Assembly: GCF_902167145.1 (NCBI RefSeq)
Contig: NC_050101.1
Coordinates: forward strand, 116,837,789-116,901,788
Origin: Zea mays
Lineage: Eukaryota > Streptophyta > Magnoliopsida > Poales > Poaceae
DNA length: 64,000 nucleotides
Direction of reading: 5' to 3'
Below the pieces are notes generated by a model that made no database searches, had not been told where the DNA came from, and worked only from the letters and a program-made list of their open reading frames with translations. Shown here piece after piece: positions 45,772 through 57,227 of the stretch (the stretch's first letter is position 1; the number at the start of each line of letters is the position of its first letter). Position numbers and translations under genes: made by a program.

Positions 45772-45914
45772 CTGAGGCAACAAACATTTATAAGAATATA
45801 ATATGCCAAAGAAAACCATCCATTTTACATTACTAAAAAGGGTAATGTTACAGACTTGAATTTTACAACAGGATTACATTACCTATTATACATTACTACT
45901 ACTTCTACACTATA
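45772..45914 (-). other. element C spacer between pre-gag ORF and gag
   Basis: A short AT-rich non-coding stretch on the minus strand. Confidence 0.6.
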
Positions 45915-46499
45915 CTACTCTTGTTTCTTGTCACTTTTGGTAGCCTCGCTGTCGGGCGTAGGAGACCATTCATCCACCAACTTCATAGAGGGAGGAGGCC
46001 TGAAAAGGTCTAGTTCACCATCAAAGGCTTCTCCCGCTGTCCCAGAAGGTCCGGCTTCTATCCCGATAGGATCCGCAGGTACATTGGGATGCAGTTGGGA
46101 ATACAATACATGAACTTCTTCATATAGAGTATTACAATAGACCTGCAAGTTATCCACGACTGAGCTAAGCTCCTCCACACGGGCTCGAGCTTTTGCCTCC
46201 TTAGCCCAGGCAAGCGAACGAGAGTTAACCGCCCAATCGAGCGCTAGATCTCGCTCCGTGAGCTAATCTTGCAGGTGGCGGATGTTTGTTCTTAATTCAT
46301 TTATTCTTTCACCATCCGTGACCCATATGTCATTCCTGCGACGGAGTTCTGTTCGAAGCTGATCCACTTGGGCTTCCAGATCCCCGATTGGATCGTTACT
46401 ACCACTACTGCTATCTTCATGCCATGGGGCAAGTTGATGACGGGGTACGCCAATCGGCCCGGTAGACTTGCACACGGTCTTTCTTGTGCACGGCGGCAT
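45915..46499 (-). pseudogene. element C pre-gag ORF: coiled-coil protein of unknown function
   Basis: A frame of 194 codons from ATG 46499 to TAA at 45915, broken once by a TAG at 46263 that is explicable as CAG to TAG. It lies between PBS and gag, where most Ty3/gypsy elements have only leader. Residues around DLEAQVDQLRTELRRRNDIW and VEELSSVVDNLQVYCNTLYEEV show heptad spacing; the C-terminus is acidic and proline-rich. I recognise no domain. The amino-acid bias and single lesion argue that it was a real gene. It is not obviously related to the pre-gag ORF of B2 beyond position and coiled-coil content. Confidence 0.7.
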
Positions 46500-46719
46500 T
46501 TCTTAAGGGGGAAAAGCTTATTAGCATAGTTTTTAGCATGATACATGTGTAATTACAGAATCAACCTTAGCTGATTCACACCTTCTATACATTGCACTCT
46601 ACCATCTGGTCTTTCAAATAAGTACTTCAGAGGGAAGCTAGATAAGAAAGAAAGAAATTTTCTAGATAAGTCTTTGAAAATTCTTTTTGAATATGCCTCA
46701 TAACCTCTGCAGAGATGGG

Positions 46720-46736
46720 CTTTGCTCCGATACCAA
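46720..46736 (-). other. primer-binding site, element C
   Basis: Minus-strand ttggtatcggagcaaag just inside the 5' LTR. It resembles the initiator tRNA-Met type (tggtatcagagc) with one mismatch. Confidence 0.8.
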
Positions 46737-46737
46737 C

Positions 46738-49539
46738 TGTGACGGAACCTCCCAAGTCATTAGGCCCACCTACAGTTGTCCTTGTCCAACGGACCTCAGA
46801 CAACCCTATAGGTGCCCCTGAATCACTTGATAAGTTCGGTATCTGCTTTCCTTACCTTTTCCAAGAGTGTTTCACCCGTCATGCAGACATTACAAGCATC
46901 GGACATACGAAAATGCGGAAGCAGTTATATTAACTTACCTTTATTAGAAAGTAAGACAGGGTTATATAGTTACAGATCAGAACATAATATATGAGTGTTG
47001 AGTATTATTATTACAAACCATGGGAGGCAAAAACCCCTCCCGATAAGTATTAAACAAAAGTTTTACGGAGGATCCTTTCGTCCAGCAGCTTTAGTCTTGA
47101 TGCTCTTCCTTTGGTACCACCTTTGAACAGAAGCAACAAAAGTTTGCCGCTTCTTCACCTAAAACAATATGGGACAAAGCCCTGAGTATGGAATTACTCA
47201 GCAAGTCTTACCCGACTAAAGAAAAGACTCTCAAGGGTATGCTGGCTAGAGGGAGTCAAGGTAAGGTTTATCAATAATCAATGACTCTATTTGCAGAAAT
47301 GCTTACTAAGAGTGGATCCTTAAAAATCTAGTTTTATTTGTCAGGTTAAGTAAAATTACCTACAACTTGGGTCTTCTCTATCCTAGTTCAATCACTTGAC
47401 CTACACTAGCCAATTTCTTAACAAACCTTCATCTTTACTGGATTTCTACGTATAGGGCAGTGACCAAGTCTTCATAACCGCGAAGGTACGGCAATCCGAA
47501 TCGATTATACTCAGCTGAGGATCTCCAATCACACGACATATGTAGCACTTAACCCTTGCATATGTCAACTCGCCACCGGGGTTCTTAAGACCAGATCAGG
47601 TTCACGCCAACCGAGAGCACAGATAAACCACCGTCCAGCCTCTTGCCACGGAGGGTACACGCTACTCTCGCCATCTCTCCACTCCCATTGCATGGTATCT
47701 TATTCTGGTATTAGTCTGCCTGAGGCAAAGCTTACCCATGACGAGGCATGTGACCAGTTAAAGGGTCCTCGGTCATCAAGCCTACATCGGCACGGTCCTT
47801 AATCGACTAAGACGGAGACACTACACCGAGACTCTCTTCTCGTGCAAGTCACCCGCCTGGTTTCAGCTTAATCATTTCAAACCCAAAGTTTGGTACCTGA
47901 CAGAGGTACATCTTCTCGAATGTTGAACCCATCATGGCCATGATGGATCCACCATCAAGTTTTGTTTTTGAAAGCATCCCACCCACTTTGCAACATCATC
48001 TTTGAGAAAACAAAACATTTTGTTTTTCTAAAGCAAAGCTAAGCATAAGAAAACCTTTTGTAAAATAGGGATTAGGAAGTAATCCAAGGAAGGAGATGCA
48101 GGAATGGGTTTAGCACACAACTCCTACCACTTAATGCATCAAGCAAGTGAGAAAGACATTAAAAAGATCAAGGAGGTGGCAAATGCATCGGGGCTTGCCT
48201 TGTGTTACTGGTGAATCAGGCTCGATTCCGCAGATATCGAAATAAAAGCAGTTGCCTGCCTGATGTTCCTCAGGTGGTGGTGGTGAAGTCTTCTCTTCTT
48301 CGACTTCGATTTCTTCTTCATTTTCTAAATATAACCATACATAATAATGAATGCCCATGTAATGCTCATGAGAGTGCAAAGATAATAAAAGTTTATTATC
48401 TAAAGTCTTGAATACAATTTTCCTTCACGGATCTCCGAGAACTTAGGGTTTCCGAAGTCAATAGTGAAGTTCATAAGGCAGGGGCTAGGGTTTTGGGTTC
48501 TAAGTATCAAACATGGTCCAAATCATATCAAACTTTACCCAAGGCTTCTAAATAATATTTAAGGGTCATCTAAAAAGTTTGGGGGATTTTTGGAATTATT
48601 ATTGATTCCCTAAAAATCCAGAAATAAGGTCTTAGACTGTTTTAAATACTTTATAATTTCCTATTTGGACTAAAAATTATGAAACTATTTTTATTAAATT
48701 CTATAGGAAATTAGAAACCTAGCAAAATTGGTTTGGTATTTTTATCATTTTCTACAATTTCTTATAGGTTTCCAAAGTCTGGCAGAAAAAGAAAAAGGAA
48801 AAGTCATGAATAGTACTGGACCGAATCGGGCCCAAGTCAGACCAGGTTCAGTCTCTAGACAGCCTGACAACCCATCTTTGGGTGTATTTTTCTTCACATT
48901 TTTCATAACAACAGTGTTGCATCCCTTAAACAAAGTTGTTCACCTTTGATAGATCTACAGAATTGATGTGGTGACCTAGGGCAAAACCCTTATGCTTTGA
49001 AAGTTATAAGGCCCCAAAGTTGAGCTAATATCACTAATTTTAGATTTAAGCAATTGGAGTATGAGTGGGGCTCTTTTGCAAATAAGTCCAAAACTTAAGG
49101 TTTACGTTGCAAATCTTCATAATTGTGAACCATATAACTTAAGACACCTTACTTTCATGGTTTTTGCACTTTAGCCCAAAAGTGCACTAATTTTGCATTT
49201 AGCCCCCTAGGGTTTAACTCTAGGGTTTTCCAGGGTTCTATTTTGGGTTTCTTGCACTCTTAGGGTCTGGATCCCACTTAAGTTCATCCATGGTGACACT
49301 TTATGACTTTTTCAATTGAATTTTGAAGTTTTCTCTTGTTTAGGCCTTGTTTGCTCTATTAAACCCAATCCAGGGTTGAGTACCCTACTCTAGGGTTTTA
49401 TCCACAAAATGTCATCACAATACAACTTGTTTGAATTTTTTGCCTAGTGAATGCATTCTAGATGTAACAAACACATGAAATGCCAATGCTTATGATGTTA
49501 TGCTCAAATTTTAGTGATAGTAACACCAGGGGTGTTACA
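46738..49539 (-). repeat. element C 5' LTR
   Basis: 2802 bp, plus-strand termini TGTGACGG and GTGTTACA. It contains the unoccupied target of element A (cgatt, 47502-47506). It lacks about 1204 bp present in the other LTR, the junction being a single gtcag at 48836-48840. Confidence 0.94.
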
Positions 49540-49632
49540 ATGTCCAGTTATGTAACTACTGTGTACGTGAATTGCTGATCCTGGCACGTACATGGTTCGC
49601 ATTCGGTTTGCCTTCTAAAACCGGGTGTGACA
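49540..49632 (+). repeat. element B1 5' LTR, terminal part after element C
   Basis: Starts with the TSD copy atgtc and matches 63176-63269 of the B2 3' LTR, ending ccgggtgtgaca at 49632. Confidence 0.92.
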
Positions 49633-49636
49633 TAGG

Positions 49637-49650
49637 TGGTATCAAAGCCA
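49637..49650 (+). other. primer-binding site, element B1
   Basis: tggtatcaaagcca, four bases after the LTR end; initiator tRNA-Met type with one difference. Confidence 0.82.
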
Positions 49651-49895
49651 TGATGACTGTAGGACCGCTAACCTAGAGTAGAATGGTCGTTCTAAGGATT
49701 ATAGACCCCTATTATCACCTTGACTTTGGTATCCCTTCAAAAGTTGGTCATATCGACCAAACCTATGTTCTACTATATATTATACCTTGCTAAAAGTCTT
49801 TTTGTTTACTCTAATCACTCATTTCATTTATGGTTTATTACTTGCTGGTCATACTAGTTCTGTTCTCACTCTTATGCTTACAATGTCTTTTGTAG

Positions 49896-50914
49896 ATGGC
49901 TCGTCTTAGACACACTGCACGAAAGTTTGTCATCCCCTTCTTACCCTCTCGTCTCGTGGAGCGTCCGCTTCACCGTCCAGTGAATGGTCAGTCTAGCCAC
50001 TTGGAGAGGTTGCACCACTGCCTGCACGAGGAGCAGGAGCGTCGACGACAGGAGCAGGAGCAGCAGGGCTCTTCTTTCTCGCTCCAGCAGGAGATAGAGT
50101 CTATGAGGAGCTGCTCCCCGTGCTTCCGCTGGAGGCGCCCCCTGCACCACCACTGAGCGCCCCAGCCCCTGGAGTAGCTGCTGGAGGAGACCCAGACGAC
50201 GGAGGTGGCAACGACAGCTCGAGCTTCAGCACCGACCTTTCCGCCGACCAGGAGCTGGAAGGATGGGTTGCTCGACCCATCACTCGCGACGCTGCTCGAC
50301 CGGTGTCACTTCCACGATGCGCTCGACACCCTGCTACGTCGGGCACTCGACCGACGTACTTGGTCCATCGAGTATCGCTGTGTGGTCTTCCAGCACAGTC
50401 GCAGGGTCTACCCAGACCGCTAGGAGGCGACCTGCTTGGTGCGCTATCCGGAGAATGGTCTCCGGGGTGCGAAGATCTGCTCAGAGCACTATTCCATCTC
50501 TGAGCGGGACTCAGCTGAGGCGGCCATGCAAGATGCCACATGGCGTGCGCTTTCGCACTACTGCTTAGTGCTCGGCGGGATAGCCAATGGTCTCAACCTG
50601 AAGTACTACCCCTGCCGTCCATCTGGCAGCACAGGAGGCGTGATTGTCTCACCTGTTGGTGAGGACAATCCTAGGTTGAGCAGCACAGTCAACCTAGCCA
50701 CCGTGCTAAACACGGAGCTGGACCATGCATTAGATTAGCTGAGTAGGGCTCGTGCTGAGATCGCCCAGATGCGGGCTGAGCGCACGGAGCATCGTCACCT
50801 GGAGGATGGCTCCCCCGCTCCCGTCGGGACTCAGCACCCGTACCGCTCACCTTGGCGTGGACACCAGTCTTATGGCGACCCCGACTGCAGGACCAAGATA
50901 AATTTAGAACCATA
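49896..50914 (+). pseudogene. element B1 pre-gag ORF (frameshifted)
   Basis: Homologous to the intact 54364-55377 frame of B2, starting with the same MARLRHTARK at ATG 49896. After about 70 codons it loses one base in a c-run near 50116 and leaves the frame; further shifts near 50310-50420, and stops including a TAG at 50421 and one near 50736, break the remainder. The C-terminal part (about 50740-50910) keeps the coiled-coil and proline-rich tail in pieces. Confidence 0.82.
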
Positions 50915-51331
50915 GATCGTCAGCGTTGGGTCCTGTAATAAATGCTTAATATAGAAGTTTTAGTCTTAGTCTCAGTCATAGTCTTAGTCTCAGTCTTGCT
51001 ATTAGTTAGTCTTAGTTAGACAGGGTAGTTTGCTTATCCTGTGCTTTTATGCTTGTTATGATGAACAATGTTGGAGTTGGATCTTTGTAATGACTATCAC
51101 CAGAGTGTGGGTATCCCCTGCATGTTGGTTTATCTGTTATATGTTAATGAAGTTAGTCATCTAGTTGGGAAGCCTTTTTATTCCACTTTCCTTTTTATCT
51201 GAGAAGCTGTGTTGGTCTGTGTTGGAGATTAGTGAAGATGTTCATCTGTTCAGTTTTGTGGAGGATTCTATACTCTTTTCTTATGCTGCAAGCTTGCAAG
51301 ATCAGTTCTGATGTGTGATTGCATTCTGCAG

Positions 51332-51715
51332 ATGTCAGAAAACAGGCACAGAGGAGGAAGGCGTGCTCAGCAGGAGCAGGCAGCACCGCAGGATGAGGCA
51401 CCCCAACAATAGCAGCTGCCACCACCGCCCCCGATGACGATCGAGCAAATGTTCTTGATGCACACTCAGGCAGTTCAAGCCATCGGTCAGACTCTGGCCG
51501 CCATTCAGCAGCAGCAGCCACCACCTCAGCCTCAGATGCCCAGGGACAAGCGTGCTGAATTCATGAGAGGTCATCCCCCGGTGTTCGCTCACTCTTCTGA
51601 CCCCATGGATGTGGAAGACTGGCTGCGCACTGTGGAGTGGGAGTTGCACACCGCTTAGTGTGATGATAGGGAGAAAGTCCTGTATGGTCCCCGTTTGTTG
51701 AGAGGAGCAGCTCAG
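51332..51715 (+). pseudogene. gag: element B1 gag, 5' part
   Basis: ATG 51332 (MSENRHRGG). TAG at 51410 replaces a CAG still present in B2, and TAG at 51656 likewise. It covers the N-terminal Q/P-rich segment and the start of the Gag domain (RDKRAEFMRGHPPVFAHSSDP). The gene is interrupted at the TSD ctcag (51711-51715) by B2 and continues in the same frame at 63275. Confidence 0.9.
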
Positions 51716-54147
51716 TGTAACGCCCTGAATTTGGGGGTAGAATTTTTTTTCTTCTTTTCCCTCACCAAATTCGGACGTTACCCTTTCCTTTTCCCTTTTC
51801 TCCTCGCTAAACCCTGATCTTTTCCAAAGTTATAGCGGGATTCGGCTTGAGATCCCATGTAAAGCAAAACCCTAAAATACTTTATTTTGTTTGATGCACC
51901 ATGCCGAACCGTACGTCCTTTTTGATTGTTTGAAAATGTGAATGCATTCATCTAGAGAAAAATAGATTTTAGAAAAAAAAGGAAATCTTTTTCTTCTCTC
52001 TCTCCCCCTCACATTTCGGCCCAGTCGCGCCCCCTCCCCTTTCCCTCCCCCGCGCCGTGGGCCGCCCCGGCCGGCCCACCTCGCCCCCCCGCGTGCCCCC
52101 ATTTGGGCCCAAAGCGGCCTAGCCGAGCCCCCTCCCCCTCCCCCCCAAATTTTCTCTCCCCTCCCCTGCGGGCCCCGCCCGTCATCCTCTCCCTTGCCCT
52201 AACCGTGCCCCCTCCCCCTGCGCGCCGCCGCCGCCCCCCACCTGCGTGGTAAGCCCCCCTCCTTCCTCTCCTCTCCCCCTCCCTCCCTCTCCCCGGCCAT
52301 GGCGCCCCCGCCCCGATCCGGCCGCCCCCGCCCCGATCCGGCCACACCCGCCCTCGATCCGGCCGCCCCCGCCTCGTCCCGGCCCCGCCGCGCCGCCCGG
52401 CCCCGTCCCGACTCCGGCCGCCCCGTCTCGGCCTCGGCCACGGCTCCGCCGCCTCGGCCGCGCCCGCCCCCGCCCCGGCCGCGCCCGCCCGGCCCCGCCT
52501 CGGCCGCGTCGCCCCGCGTCCGGCTCACCAGCCCCCGGCCGCGCCGCCCGGCCCCGGCCGTGCCCCGCCCCTCCCGTGCTCCATGCTCGCCCGCCCGCCC
52601 CGGCGTGCCCTGCTCGCGTCGTGACGGCCCCGGCGCAGCCTCGAGCTCGGCCCAGCGTGCCTATGGCGCGCGGCCTTGAGCTCGGCCAACACGCGGCCCC
52701 GACGTGCGCATGGTTAGTTCGCGGCGCGTGCGTGTGGCCTTGCGCGCGTGCTCGCGTAATGCGCAATGCCTTGACACGACTCGTCATGCCCTTGTCTACC
52801 CCTAGACGTGCCCGTCTACCCCCCCGTTATATTTTATGCGCACTAATTACGATTGTTCATGTTAATAAAATAGGAAACTCAATTTAGAAATTCGGTTACG
52901 TTAGTTAATTCATATAGTTAATCGTCTATCTCATTTAATGTTGATCTACTAAAAGTGGTTATGTTTCTATTAGTGCATGTAGCTAATCTTGGATCTCGTT
53001 TAATGTTGATCAATTGAAAATAGTTATAGTTATATTAGCGCTTATGGCTAATACTTGTTAGTGAAACTCGATGGAATTAAGTCACGTAGCGCTTAGTTAT
53101 GCATCCACCCGTAATGCGTTTCGTGTAAGCTTTAACCCCGCGAGACCTTCCCCCGTTTCCTTCCAACCACGGTAAATGCAATATCGTATGTCATATTTTA
53201 TGCATGTTTAATCTATTTGTTCTCTTGTATGGTGTACTGTTTGTTTCCTATATTGAATGGATGGATGTATGTATGTTTGCACTCGCATAGAGAATGATCC
53301 GGTTGAAGAGCCCGAAGAACACGCAGGAGAAGTCCCTGAGTAGCAGTCGGTTGGTGGAGGCAAGTGTCCCTTGACCTATCTCTGTCCTATGCATTCTTTA
53401 ATTCACCTCCCGCATTACACATTTATGCCTAAGGATTGACTAGATTTTGTGATCCATGTCCTTGTTTACCTACTTGGGTCGGATTATTATTGGTTAGCTT
53501 TATGCTATTGCTTAACATTAATCAATTAACATGATGAGAATTATTTATGATACGCTGTTTTCCCCTCTTTTATTATGATGTTATACTTGTGACCTTTAAG
53601 GGGGCTCGAGCGGTTTCTCGAGTGCCTCTCCGTAAGGACCTGTTCGTTGGATGACCGCCCGGGAAAACAGTGCAACCATGGGGGTGGAGTGGGACGCCTT
53701 TAGCTGAGTAATTAGAGGAACCGAGGTGTAGTTCGCTTAGCCATCGTGCCGTCAATGGGGCTCGGTGTATGCGGCTCGCTCTGCCAAGGTTGATTTGTCC
53801 CTTGGGGAGGAGTGCAGTACATTTAGGAAACCTAACGGGCGGCTACAGCCCCGGGGAATCTTTGTAAAGGCTTCGTAGTGAATCCCTGGCCATTCACCTC
53901 GGGAGTGAATAAGGGTCTTGCAAGCCCGGGCTAGAGAGGGAATCACGGCTTGTGGGTAAAGTGCGCAACCTCTGCAGATTGTTATGAAACTGATATATCA
54001 ACCGTGCTCGCGGTTATGAGCAGCCAAGGGAGCTCCAATGATTAGTGGTACTTGATCAGAGACATTTTGGTTTACAGGTGGCAATGAGATTGATGGTTTT
54101 GGTTATGACTATGGTGCTGGTAAGTGGTATTCTTTCCGTTTGGAAAG
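51716..54147 (+). repeat. element B2 5' LTR (3' end deleted)
   Basis: Begins TGTAACGCCC. It aligns with 60351-62738 of the 3' LTR, then jumps at tggaaag|agtagaatgg into sequence that in B1 (about 49677) lies inside the element. About 531 bp of LTR plus some 45 bp with the PBS are missing; a 2-bp overlap (ag) sits at the junction. The CpG-rich tract is at about 52010-52790; ORFs there are compositional. Confidence 0.93.
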
Positions 54148-54363
54148 AGTAGAATGGTCGTTCTAAGGATTATAGACCCCTGTCCCTACCTTGACTTTGG
54201 CATCCCTTCAAAAGTTGGTCATATCGACCAAAACTATGTTCTACTATATATTATACCTTGCTGAAAATTATGTTTTATTCTAATCCTTCATTTATTTATG
54301 GTTCATTACTTGCTGGTCATATTATTTCTGTTCTCACTCTTTTGTTTGCGGTGTCTTTTGTAG
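54148..54363 (+). other. element B2 leader before the pre-gag ORF
   Basis: Matches B1 from about 49677 to 49895. AT-rich with no ORF. Confidence 0.75.
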
Positions 54364-55377
54364 ATGGCTCGTCTTAGACACACTGCACGGAAGTCTGTCA
54401 TCCCCTTCTTACCCTCCCGCCTTGCTGAGCGTCCGCTTCGCCGTCCTGTGGCCGGACAGTCCAGCCATTTGGAGAGGCTGCACCACCGCCTGCATGAGGA
54501 GCAGGAACGTCGACGACAGGAGCAGCAGGACTCTTCTTTCTCGCTCCAGCAGGAGATAGAGTCGGTAAGGAGCTGCTCCCCCGTGCTTCCCCTAGAGGCG
54601 CCCCCTGCACCACCACTGGGCGCCCTAGCCTCTGGAGTAGCTGCTGGGGGAGACCCAGATGACGGAGGTGGCGACGACAGCTCGAGCCACGACACCGACT
54701 TTTCTGCTGACCACGAGCCGGAAGGATGGGTTGCTCGACCCGTCACTCGCGATGCTGCTCGCGGGTGTCACTTCCACGATGCGCTCGACACCCTGCTACG
54801 TCGGGCACATTACCGGCATACTTGGTCCATCGAGTATCGCTGTGTGGTCTACCAACATAGTCACAGGGTCTACCCGGACCGCTGGGAGGCGACCTGCTTG
54901 GTGCGCCGTCCGGAGAACAGTCTCTGGGGTGCTGAGTTCTGCTCGGAGCACTATTCTATCTCTGAGCGGGACTCAGCTGAGGCAGCCATGCAAGATGCTG
55001 CACGGCGTGCACTTTCGCACTACTGCTCGGTTCTCGGTGGGGTAGCTGACGGCCTCAACCTAAAGTACTACCCCCGCCGTCCATCTGGCAGCACAGGAGG
55101 CGTGATTGTCTCACCTGTTGGTGAGCACAATCCTAGGTTGAACAGCACAGTCAACCTAGCCGTCGTGCTAAACATGGAGCTGAACCATGCATTAGATGAG
55201 TTGAGTAGGGCTCGTGCTGAGATCGCCCTGCTGCGGGCTGAGCGCGCGGAACGTCGTCACCTGGACGATGGTTCCCCCGCTCCCGTCGGGACTCAGCACC
55301 CGTACCGCTTACCTCAGCATGGACACCAGTCTTATAGCAACCCTGACTGCAAGACCAAGATAAATTTAGAGCCATAG
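54364..55377 (+). CDS. element B2 pre-gag ORF: 337-residue protein of unknown function
   Basis: Uninterrupted from ATG 54364 to TAG 55375-55377, between LTR and gag. The N-terminus is basic (MARLRHTARKSVIPFLPSRL), then a helix rich in E, R and Q (LHEEQERRRQEQQ), an acidic linker (DPDDGGGDDSSSHDTD), a compact middle domain (about residues 135-250) with several aromatic beta-like segments (WSIEYRCVVYQHSHRVYPD, WEATCLVRRP) followed by an alanine-rich helix (SAEAAMQDAARRALSHYCSVL), and a C-terminal coiled coil (LNHALDELSRARAEIALLRA). The beta-beta-beta-helix order with AE-AA-AL spacing recalls double-stranded RNA-binding domains; this is a guess from pattern only. B1 carries a broken homologue. 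Confidence 0.8.
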   Translation: MARLRHTARKSVIPFLPSRLAERPLRRPVAGQSSHLERLHHRLHEEQERRRQEQQDSSFSLQQEIESVRSCSPVLPLEAPPAPPLGALASGVAAGGDPDDGGGDDSSSHDTDFSADHEPEGWVARPVTRDAARGCHFHDALDTLLRRAHYRHTWSIEYRCVVYQHSHRVYPDRWEATCLVRRPENSLWGAEFCSEHYSISERDSAEAAMQDAARRALSHYCSVLGGVADGLNLKYYPRRPSGSTGGVIVSPVGEHNPRLNSTVNLAVVLNMELNHALDELSRARAEIALLRAERAERRHLDDGSPAPVGTQHPYRLPQHGHQSYSNPDCKTKINLEP

Positions 55378-55766
55378 ATCGTCAGAGTCAGATCTTGTAA
55401 TTAATACGAAATATATACATAGAAGCTATAGTCTTAGCGTCAGTCTCGCTCTTAGTTAGTCTTAGTTAGACAGGGTAGTTTGCTATATCCTGTGCATTTA
55501 TGTTTGTCATGATGAACTATGTTTGATTTGGATCTTTGTAATGACTGTCACCAGGATGTGGGTATTCCCTGCATTTTGGTTTACCTGTTATATATTTAGT
55601 TGGGAAGCCTTTCATTCCACTTTCCTCTTTATCTGAGAAGCTGTGTTGGTCTGTGCTGGAGATCAGTGAAGGTGCTCATCCGTTCAGTGTCGTGGAGAAT
55701 TCTATACTCTTTTCTTATGCTGCAAGATTTGCAAGATCAGTTCTGATGTGTGATTGCATTCTGCAG
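55378..55766 (+). other. element B2 spacer between pre-gag ORF and gag
   Basis: About 390 bases, non-coding, with gtcttagcgtcagtctcgc-type repeats near 55430-55470 and T-rich sequence. It could hold an internal promoter or entry signal for gag; nothing definite is visible. Confidence 0.6.
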
Positions 55767-57227
55767 ATGTCAGAAAACAGGCGCAGAGGAGGAAGGTGTG
55801 CTCAGCAGGAGCAGGCAGCTCCGCAAGATGAGGTGCCCCAGCAACAGCATCTATCGCTCCCGCCCCCGATGTCCATCGAGCAGATGTTTCTCATGCAGAC
55901 TCAGGCAGTTTAAGCCATTGGTCAGACTCTGGCCGCCATTCAGCAGCAGCAGGCCCCACCTCAGCCTCAGATGCCTCAGATGCCCAGGGACAAGCATGCT
56001 GAATTCATGAGAGGTCATCCCCCAACGTTCGCTCACTCTTCTGACCCCATGGATGCTGAAGACTGGCTGCGCACTGTGGAGCGGGAGTTGCATACCACTC
56101 AGTGCGATGACAGAGAGAAAGTTCTGTATGGTCCCCGTCTGTTGAGAGGAGCAGCTCAGTCTTGGTGGGAATCTTATCTCGCCACCCATGCCAACCCCGA
56201 CACCATCACCTGAGAAGAGTTCAGAGGAAGCTTTCGTCAGTACCATGTGCCTGCAGGTCTGATGACAGTGAAGAAGGAGGAGTTTTTGGCCCTTAAGCAA
56301 GGGTCATCGTCTGTCAGTGAGTACCGGGACAGGTTTCTGCAGTTGTCTCGCTATGCACCTAAAGATGTCAACACCGATGCCAAGCGACAATACCGTTTCC
56401 TAAGAGGCTTGGTTGACCCTCTTCAGTATCAGCTGATGAATCACACCTTCCCGACATTCCAGCACGTTATTGACAGAGCAATCATGACAGAGAGGAAGCG
56501 GAAAGAGATGGAGGATCGCAAGCGCAAAATCAGTGGACCCCAGCCTGGAAGCAGCAGTCGTCCTCGTTTCTCAGGCAATCAATCTCAGCAGTTCAGGCAG
56601 AACCAGCGTCCACCTCAGCAGCATCAGCAGTTCCAAAGGCAGTTTCCTCAGCACCAGTATCAGAATCGTCAGAACAATCAGTCAGGAGGAGGTCAGTTCC
56701 AAAGGCAGAATCAGCAGGCACCTCGTCTTCCTGCCCTAGCAAACTAGCAGAACAATCAAGCAGCACCAGCTCAGGTTGGAAACAGAGCATGTTTTCACTG
56801 TGGAGAGCAAGGCCATTGGGTGATGCAATGTCCGAAGAAGGCAGCCCAGCAGCAATCAGGCCCCAATGCCCCAGCAAAGCAGAATGTGTCTCAGCCTGGA
56901 GCAGGCAACCGCTCTCAGCCACGCTATAATTATGGGAGACTGAAACACTTGGAGGCTGAAGCAGTTCAGGAGACCCCCGGCATGATAGTAGGTATGTTCC
57001 CAGTCGACTCCCATATTGCAGAAGTGTTATTTGATACTGGAGCAACACATTCTTTCATTACTGCATCATGGGTAGAAGCACATAATCTTCCAATTACTAC
57101 CATGTCAACCCCCATTCAAATTGACTCAGCCGGTGGTAGAATTCGAGCCGATAGCATTTGTTTGAATGTAAGTGTGGAAATAAAGGGGATAACGTTCCCC
57201 GCTAATCTCATAGTAATGGGTACTTAG
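55767..57227 (+). pseudogene. gag: element B2: Gag and protease
   Basis: ATG 55767 (MSENRRRGG). Gag domain about 55980-56510 (WLRTVERELHTTQ, SYLATHANPDTIT, YRFLRGLVDPLQYQL), a Q-rich stretch to 56740, CCHC knuckle CFHCGEQGHWVMQC (about 56790-56831), and aspartic protease LFDTGATHSF (about 57028-57057). In-frame stops: TAA 55911, TGA 56211, TAG 56745 and TAG 57225. Where B1 covers the same sites it keeps CAA, TGG and CAG at the first three. No frameshift. Confidence 0.92.

Larger units (their letters stand above)
5463..49539 (-). mobile_element. element C: Tekay/Del-like Ty3/gypsy chromovirus, interrupted by A and D
   Basis: Read on the minus strand the order is 5' LTR (46738-49539), PBS, pre-gag ORF, gag, protease/RT start, [element D], RT, RNase H, integrase, chromodomain, polypurine tract, 3' LTR (5463-6231 + 26399-29621, split by element A). 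On the plus strand its termini are TGTGACGG and GTGTTACA. The flanks are atgtt (5458-5462) and atgtc (49540-49544), a TSD with one C-to-T change; the empty site is atgtc at 63176-63180 in the B2 LTR. Gag-pol carries many stops and at least two frameshifts, so this copy is dead. Confidence 0.95.
49633..51715 (+). mobile_element. element B1 internal region, left part (PBS, pre-gag ORF, start of gag)
   Basis: Belongs to a Tekay-like Ty3/gypsy chromovirus on the plus strand. The left flank is its 5' LTR; the right side is cut at 51715 by B2 and resumes at 63270. The segments 49633-49895 and 50915-51331 are untranslated; the latter contains repeated agtcttagtctcag words near 50960-51020. Confidence 0.92.

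Noticed and set aside
52182..52887. 200-codon ORFs in the B2 5' LTR, also at 60587-61478
   Set aside because: Compositional frames of the CpG-rich tract; sequence is low-complexity G/A/R/P and shifts frame between the two LTRs.
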